Below are positions 29,894 through 34,002 of a stretch of 34,002 bases of DNA, in pieces. The notes under the pieces are model-generated. The model saw only the letters and a program-made list of their open reading frames with translations. It had not been told where the DNA came from and did no database searches. Source of the DNA: Lentimicrobiaceae bacterium (GTDB lineage: Bacteria; Bacteroidota; Bacteroidia; Bacteroidales; WCHB1-69). The stretch is taken from positions 1 to 34,002 of the forward strand of contig WQWP01000004.1 of assembly GCA_009787485.1 (NCBI GenBank), written 5' to 3'. The position numbers and the translations under genes were made by a program. How positions within the stretch are numbered: position 1 is the stretch's first letter; every line of letters begins with the position of its first letter.

Positions 29894-30961
29894 ATGAAAA
29901 AAAACAACGGAATTTTTTGGGGACTACTTTTTGTCGCTTTTGGTCTTCTTTGGTTGGGAAGATCACTTGGATTTTTCCACTTTAGCTGGTACAATGCACT
30001 CAGACTGTGGCCAATCCTTATTATCTGGGTGGGCGTTACGCTGCTGCCCATTGCACAACTTTGGAAAAATGTGTGTAATTTCATCCTTTTAGCCATTGCA
30101 ATTGTGCTGCTTTTTTCGCTGCCGGCAAAGTCATCGTGCTGCAATCGTATCTATTGGAATGAAAAAGAATCGGTATCCATTCAACGGGAAAGTCGAACCC
30201 GAACTACCGGAGAAATTCAGGAAAAACGGATTACCGGAGAAATTAAGGGAGTTATCATTGAAGGCCCTTGGGAAGTGTTTATCACACAGAATAATACAGA
30301 TAATAACGCCGTGATTGAACATAATGTTCCGGAAAGCAAAATTACAACCGAGTTGCGTCCTAATGGGTATCTACACATTCGGGCGTCTTCTGTGGGTGGC
30401 TATCACAAAAGAATACTGAGAGCTACTATTCATGCATCTGTACTCGAAAAAATTGAAGCGCGCGGAGCCGCTACCATAAATACTGACGGACAATTTGCTT
30501 CCCATTGTGATATCAAGTTGTCTGGGGCTTCTAAAATGGATGGGCTTTCGTGCGAAGGAAGTTACGCTAATGTAACCATTAGCGGAGCGTCAAAACTAAA
30601 AAATTTCACATTCACCGGAGAGCGCTTCGATGCGGATGTTTCGGGCGCTTCGAAAATAGACTTTCTCGAAATGAATGTGAAAAAGTGTAAAGTTGACCTC
30701 TCCGGCGCTTCTTCTTTTAAGGGAAGCGGCTATGCTACAAAAGGTTCATTTTCAGGATCCGGAAGTTCTGCTTTTAAAGCTTTTGATTTGGAATTAGAAA
30801 ACCTTGACATTAATCTTTCCGGTGCTTCTTCCGCAGAAGTTACTGTAAACCAAGCGATCACAGGAAGCCTTTCCAGCGCTTCAATACTCAGGTACAGAAA
30901 AGCGGAAGATGTTCGCGGCGTTTCCACAAGCGGAAGTTCAAAAATTGTTTCTGTGAAATAA
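29894..30961 (+). CDS. Membrane-anchored GIN-head (DUF2807) protein
   Basis: A 355-residue envelope protein. Residues 1-80 hold three hydrophobic segments (FWGLLFVAFGLLWLG, LWPILIIWVGVTLLPIAQL, FILLAIAIVLLFSLPA), similar to the LiaI/LiaF-like transmembrane region. Residues about 112-350 form a GIN (DUF2807) beta-solenoid head with a recurring motif: SGASKMDG, SGASKLKN, SGASKIDF, SGASSFKG, SGASSAEV, each one turn apart. GIN heads are usually attached to a signal peptide; here they follow a membrane region, like proteins that oppose cell-envelope stress signalling. That function is inference. The genes around it are not obviously related. Confidence 0.82.
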   Translation: MKKNNGIFWGLLFVAFGLLWLGRSLGFFHFSWYNALRLWPILIIWVGVTLLPIAQLWKNVCNFILLAIAIVLLFSLPAKSSCCNRIYWNEKESVSIQRESRTRTTGEIQEKRITGEIKGVIIEGPWEVFITQNNTDNNAVIEHNVPESKITTELRPNGYLHIRASSVGGYHKRILRATIHASVLEKIEARGAATINTDGQFASHCDIKLSGASKMDGLSCEGSYANVTISGASKLKNFTFTGERFDADVSGASKIDFLEMNVKKCKVDLSGASSFKGSGYATKGSFSGSGSSAFKAFDLELENLDINLSGASSAEVTVNQAITGSLSSASILRYRKAEDVRGVSTSGSSKIVSVK

Positions 30962-30990
30962 TGTGGCCCCGTGCAGCAAAAACATACTTA

Positions 30991-31022
30991 ATACGTTATA
31001 TAAATAATACGTTATATAAATA
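30991..31022 (+). repeat. Perfect tandem 16-bp repeat
   Basis: ATACGTTATATAAATA occurs twice back to back, ending 21 bases before the ATG at 31044. Each unit contains the palindrome TTATATAA. It could be a paired operator site or a slippage duplication in the leader. Confidence 0.8.
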
Positions 31023-31043
31023 ATTAATCTAAAATTTATAAAA

Positions 31044-31766
31044 ATGAAAAAAGCAGTAATTATTATTAGTTTGTTCCTTTTGGGAACCACACTGTCGGTA
31101 AAAGCACAAGAAATGACTGAAAAAGAACAAAACAATTACGCCATTGGGGTGCTGCTGGGACAAAAAATCCAGGAAGAAATCCAAAAAGCCGGAATTGATG
31201 TGACAATCTTTGAGTCTATTAAAGAAAAATTTAAAGAATTGGTGGATCTTCATGCTATAAAAGAAGGTTTTAGTGATGTTTTAAAAGGAGAGTCCAAACT
31301 TTCTAAAGAAGAAGTTGAAGCGAGTCTTATGGAACTTATGAAGATGAAAGATTATTTTGAGCAGCTATTTGGACTTAACCAAACGAACCAAGTGAATCAA
31401 CTCCAGAAAAGTGAGTGTGCAACTTCGATATACTCCGAATTGATACAAGAAGCGTGGGCGATGTATGAAGTAGAAGAATACCCAATGTCGGCGCAGAGAT
31501 ACGAGGAAGCATTTAAAACACTGGGAGGTAAAGGCTTGGTTCGCGACCGGTACAACGCTGCTTGCTCGTATGCTTTAGCCAATAAAATTGACGCCGCTTT
31601 TGTGCAACTATTCAAAATTGCGAAACGCGGAAACTATACTGATTTTGAGCACATTACCACAGATGCCGACCTAAATGCACTTCATAACGACAAAAGATGG
31701 ACTAAGCTTATTAAAATTGTGAAAGCGAACAAAGAGAAGGCGGATAGTTTGAGGTATGTAAAATAA
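31044..31766 (+). CDS. Exported FKBP_N-like and TPR-like protein
   Basis: A 240-residue exported protein with signal peptide MKKAVIIISLFLLGTTLSVKAQ. Residues about 24-105 resemble the N-terminal dimerisation domain of FKBP-type peptidyl-prolyl isomerases (NNYAIGVLLGQKIQEE, AIKEGFSDVLKGES, then LSKEEVEASLMEL). The catalytic FKBP domain is missing. In its place, residues about 130-235 look like a TPR-type repeat (YPMSAQRYEEAFKTLG, YNAACSYALANKIDAAFVQL, then ADLNALHNDKRW). A periplasmic scaffold or chaperone role is possible but not shown. The gene is preceded by a tandem repeat and followed directly by the pdxJ promoter. Confidence 0.72.
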   Translation: MKKAVIIISLFLLGTTLSVKAQEMTEKEQNNYAIGVLLGQKIQEEIQKAGIDVTIFESIKEKFKELVDLHAIKEGFSDVLKGESKLSKEEVEASLMELMKMKDYFEQLFGLNQTNQVNQLQKSECATSIYSELIQEAWAMYEVEEYPMSAQRYEEAFKTLGGKGLVRDRYNAACSYALANKIDAAFVQLFKIAKRGNYTDFEHITTDADLNALHNDKRWTKLIKIVKANKEKADSLRYVK

Positions 31767-31767
31767 G

Positions 31768-31797
31768 TTGGGTGGTGGAGCGAAAAGTATATTTTTG
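31768..31797 (+). promoter_or_regulatory. pdxJ promoter
   Basis: TTG at 31768-31770, a 19-base spacer and TATTTTTG at 31790-31797 followed by CC match the Bacteroidota promoter closely. The -33 element lies one base after the preceding stop codon. The expected transcript start is about 31804, giving a leader of some 20 bases. Confidence 0.75.
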
Positions 31798-31823
31798 CCG
31801 TTGCATTTATTACAGCAAACGGT

Positions 31824-32546
31824 ATGACAAAGTTAAGCGTAAACGTTAACAAAATAGCCACGCTCCGCAACGCGCGCGGTGGAAATCTCCCCGACCTCAT
31901 TCAAGTAGCAAAAGATTGTGAAAAATTTGGCGCACAGGGAATTACAGTACACCCGAGACCCGACGGGCGCCATATCCGCTACGAAGATGTACGCAATCTA
32001 AAAAAAATAGTTACTACAGAATTTAATATTGAGGGATATCCTTCTAAAGATTTTATTGACTTGGTATTAGAAGTAAAACCCGACCAGGTAACTTTGGTGC
32101 CCGATGCACCCGATGCCATTACTTCGAATAACGGTTGGGATACGATTAAGTATCGGGAGATGCTTTTTGAAATTTGTCAAAACTTTAAAAAAGAAGGAAT
32201 TAGAACCTCTATTTTTGTAAATCCCGAAACTATTATGGTACAAAACGCCAAACTTTGCGGCACCGACAGAATTGAATTATACACAGAAGGTTATGCCGTA
32301 AACTACCCAATCAATCCAAAAACGGCAATTGAAAGCTATTCTCAATGTGCCGAAGAAGCAATCAAACAAGGATTAGGGATAAACGCCGGACATGACCTAA
32401 ACTTGCACAATCTCAACTACTTTGCCCAAAACATCTCTCAACTATTAGAGGTCTCCATCGGCCACGCCCTCATCTGCGATGCCTTATATTTAGGCTTAGA
32501 AGAAACTATTCACCGTTACTTATCCGCCTTAAAAATTTCTCTGTGA
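31824..32546 (+). CDS. pdxJ: Pyridoxine 5'-phosphate synthase
   Basis: PdxJ condenses 1-deoxyxylulose 5-phosphate with 3-amino-2-oxopropyl phosphate to make pyridoxine phosphate, the last ring-forming step of the DXP-dependent B6 pathway. The 240-residue TIM barrel shows [16 protein letters not shown] (substrate loop), [14 protein letters not shown] around residue 40, [41 protein letters not shown] and [12 protein letters not shown], and the closing [17 protein letters not shown]. The length is normal. The last codons and the stop lie within a dispersed CTCTGTG/TCTGCG repeat, so its exact C-terminus may have been set by that repeat. Confidence 0.96.
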   Translation: MTKLSVNVNKIATLRNARGGNLPDLIQVAKDCEKFGAQGITVHPRPDGRHIRYEDVRNLKKIVTTEFNIEGYPSKDFIDLVLEVKPDQVTLVPDAPDAITSNNGWDTIKYREMLFEICQNFKKEGIRTSIFVNPETIMVQNAKLCGTDRIELYTEGYAVNYPINPKTAIESYSQCAEEAIKQGLGINAGHDLNLHNLNYFAQNISQLLEVSIGHALICDALYLGLEETIHRYLSALKISL

Positions 32547-32574
32547 ACCTCTGCGCCTTCTGCGTCTCTGTGCT
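32538..32574 (+). repeat. Short gene-end repeat (TCTGCG/TCTGTG family)
   Basis: CTCTGTGAACCTCTGCGCC, then TTCTGCGTCTCTGTGCTG. It spans the end of pdxJ and supplies its TGA stop. A similar pattern occurs at 10889-10928. Confidence 0.45.
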
Positions 32575-32598
32575 GAAAAAAATTAAAATCATCATAAA

Positions 32599-33408
32599 AT
32601 GGAAAAACTAAAAGAAACCAAACTCTTTTTGTCTTCAAAAATGAAAACCACCCCACAAATCGGCATCATCTTAGGTTCCGGCTTAAGTGGATTAGTACGG
32701 CATTTAGAAATTGAGGAAGAGATTCCCTACGCCACCATTCCCAACTTTCCGGTTTCCACAGTAAAAGGACACTACGGTTCCTTAATTTTTGGAAAGCTGA
32801 ACGGAATAGACATTGTGGTGTGCAGCGGCCGCTTCCATTACTACGAAGGTTATACCATGCAAGAAGTAACTTTCCCGATTCAAGTTATGAAAGAGCTGGG
32901 AATTAAAAAGTTAATCATATCAAATGCCGCAGGTGGCATGAATCCAACTTTTAAGATTGGAGATATTATGCTCATTAAAGACCACATTAACATGTTCCCT
33001 ACTAACCCGTTGCTTGGACCCAACGATGACGAACAAGGACCTCGTTTCTTAGATATGAGCGAAGCCTACTCGAAAAAAATGTTAAAAACTGCCTCTGAAT
33101 GTGCAAAAGAACTTGATATTCACGTGCAAACCGGCGTTTATGTGGGCGTTACCGGTCCTTGTTACGAAACCCCTGCCGAGTACCGCATGTTTGCCATCAT
33201 TGGCGGCGATGCGGTGGGCATGTCCACCGTTCCAGAAACTATCGTAGCCCGCCATCGTGGAATAGAAGTTTTTGGTTTATCGGTAATTACAGACCTCGGC
33301 ATTGTAGGACAAGTGGAAAAAATATCACATGATGAAGTGCTTCAGGCAGCTAAAATTGCGGAACCGAAAGTGGTGGCGTTGGTTTGTGAAATGTTGAAGA
33401 GGGTTTGA
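32599..33408 (+). CDS. Purine nucleoside phosphorylase (trimeric PNP type)
   Basis: This enzyme splits inosine and guanosine (and deoxy forms) with phosphate to free the base for salvage. The 269-residue protein has the family motifs IGIILGSGLSGLVRHLE (phosphate-binding Ser), VKGHYGSLIFG, CSGRFHYYEGYTMQEV, SNAAGGMNPTFKIGDIML around residue 114, GVYVGVTGPCYETPAEYRM with the base-binding Glu, and GGDAVGMSTVPETIVARH. The length is typical of the trimeric family. The distinction between a general PNP and xanthosine phosphorylase cannot be made. Its stop codon overlaps the -33 element of the downstream RNA gene. Confidence 0.95.
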   Translation: MEKLKETKLFLSSKMKTTPQIGIILGSGLSGLVRHLEIEEEIPYATIPNFPVSTVKGHYGSLIFGKLNGIDIVVCSGRFHYYEGYTMQEVTFPIQVMKELGIKKLIISNAAGGMNPTFKIGDIMLIKDHINMFPTNPLLGPNDDEQGPRFLDMSEAYSKKMLKTASECAKELDIHVQTGVYVGVTGPCYETPAEYRMFAIIGGDAVGMSTVPETIVARHRGIEVFGLSVITDLGIVGQVEKISHDEVLQAAKIAEPKVVALVCEMLKRV

Positions 33409-33434
33409 ACGGTATGACAAAAATACTATCTTTG
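33404..33434 (+). promoter_or_regulatory. Promoter of the structured RNA gene
   Basis: TTTG at 33404-33407, a 19-base spacer and TATCTTTG at 33427-33434 followed by CA. This matches the Bacteroidota promoter at every fixed position. The expected start of transcription is about 33441, where no open reading frame begins. Confidence 0.75.
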
Positions 33435-33440
33435 CAACCA

Positions 33441-33642
33441 ATTTTATTAACAAAAATATTGCGTATGATATAGAAAACAACACAAAAATATAATAGAATA
33501 GCATTTGCTATGTTCTTGCTTCTGAAATTGCACACTTCAAGAAAGTATTACAAGAATAAGTAATGTTCGCAGTTAGCGGGCTTTATTATTTGTAATACAG
33601 GTCGTGCAAAACCTCAGAAGCGGATTATAAGTCCGCTTTTTT
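33441..33642 (+). ncRNA. Structured small RNA with 6S-like architecture
   Basis: The 285-base gap 33409-33693 carries a complete RNA gene: strong promoter, about 200 bases without a coding frame, and a terminator. Nested perfect helices are: GCTTCTGA (33518-33525) with TCAGAAGC (33614-33621), TTGCAC (33528-33533) with GTGCAA (33604-33609), GTATTACAA (33545-33553) with TTGTAATAC (33590-33598), and a tip GTTCGC-AGTTA-GCGGGC (33565-33581). Between the second and third helix is an asymmetric bubble of 11 and 5 bases. ATAGCA-TT-TGCTAT forms a 5' hairpin near 33499-33512. A closing stem, central bubble and apical stem in about 200 bases resemble 6S RNA, which binds RNA polymerase. The class is inferred from shape only. 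Confidence 0.7.
33618..33642 (+). terminator. Intrinsic terminator of the RNA gene
   Basis: AAGCGGA-TTATAAG-TCCGCTT with a T-run to 33642: a perfect 7-bp GC-rich stem, 7-base loop and six T residues. Its left arm shares AAGC with the closing stem of the RNA, so the two pairings compete. Confidence 0.88.
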
Positions 33643-33693
33643 ATTTGTCAAATTTTTAAACAACAATACATTCACCCTTAAAAAACAAACAGT

Positions 33694-34002
33694 ATGAAAC
33701 GAAAAATTATTTTCTTATTATGGTTTGCCATCCCATTATTTTGCATGGCACAAAGCGGTTTAGCTTTTAGTTATGAGTATGACGCTGCGGGTAATCGTGT
33801 GCTTCGTAAAGTGATTATATTTGACCCTCAATTTACACCGCCACCGCCTCCGGAGGATCCACCTCTTGCTGAAAAACCAGTAGAAATAGAAGAGAACTTA
33901 ATGCCCTTAACGTCTTTAACATCCATAGAGCCAACGGCACCGGAAGCCCATACCCAATACTTTGTAGAAAAAGTAGCCCAAGTAGAACTGAAAATCTACC
34001 CC
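33694..34002 (+). CDS. Secreted protein with an RHS/YD motif, 5' part
   Basis: The first 103 codons of a gene that runs out of the window. MKRKIIFLLWFAIPLFCMAQ is a signal peptide. Residues about 26-38 (FSYEYDAAGNRVLRK) are a single YD repeat, the core motif of RHS proteins (YxYDxxGNR). A proline-rich, acidic stretch follows (FTPPPPPEDPPLAE), and the last visible residues VELKIYP look like the beginning of a T9SS type A sorting domain (IYPNP). If so, the product is short, with one YD motif between signal and sorting domain, a form seen as a leftover of larger RHS proteins in Bacteroidota. It begins 52 bases after the RNA terminator. Confidence 0.75.
   Translation, partial: MKRKIIFLLWFAIPLFCMAQSGLAFSYEYDAAGNRVLRKVIIFDPQFTPPPPPEDPPLAEKPVEIEENLMPLTSLTSIEPTAPEAHTQYFVEKVAQVELKIYP

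Overview
The window is chromosomal DNA from a member of the Bacteroidota, most likely an uncultured Bacteroidales-type anaerobe. The evidence is AT-rich intergenic DNA, promoters of the Bacteroidota type (TTG, then about 17 to 23 bases, then TAnnTTTG or a TAnnTTCG variant), type IX secretion (T9SS) C-terminal sorting domains, an S46 dipeptidyl peptidase of the DPP7 kind, GIN-head (DUF2807) and FKBP_N/TPR envelope proteins, and standard use of TGA as stop. No tRNA, rRNA, CRISPR array, transposase or phage gene was found. Most genes are housekeeping; the unusual material is in the joints between them and in a few surface-protein loci.

Layout. 1-4600: end of purN, an outer-membrane barrel protein, purE-purC (purine synthesis), a DUF1015 protein and a LutB-like iron-sulfur protein. 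4600-10940: an AT-rich gap with one perfect DnaA box, a carboxypeptidase-regulatory-domain protein, then a tight run of MFS transporter, DPP7-type peptidase and xseA. 10941-13734: a minus-strand queD-ybeY-mnmG operon with a parS-like palindrome touching the mnmG start codon. 13991-16616: lpxB-murC, where murC carries two inverted copies of a 53-bp palindromic repeat plus a third repeat, all translated in frame. 16748-18597: a small T9SS protein, a lipoprotein and a barrel protein, then a scar made of two unrelated gene remnants. 18598-24877: dnaA, a stand-alone riboflavin kinase domain overlapping ricT, and gcvP.

24878-27742 is the most accessory part. It holds a compound nested inverted repeat, an orphan T9SS tail lying in frame just past a lipoprotein stop codon, a T9SS-secreted protein built on a trypsin-like fold that has lost its catalytic residues, and a long imperfect hairpin (27304-27459) that looks like a structured RNA or attenuator. 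27743-34002: a DUF4143-type ATPase, an LPS-core-type glycosyltransferase, a GIN-head envelope protein, an FKBP_N/TPR protein, pdxJ, a purine nucleoside phosphorylase, a roughly 200-nt structured RNA gene with its own promoter and terminator and a 6S-like architecture, and the start of a secreted protein with an RHS/YD motif.

I see no defence system or biosynthetic cluster. The best leads are the coding palindromic elements in murC, the two structured RNA candidates, the dead protease chimera and the parS-like site.
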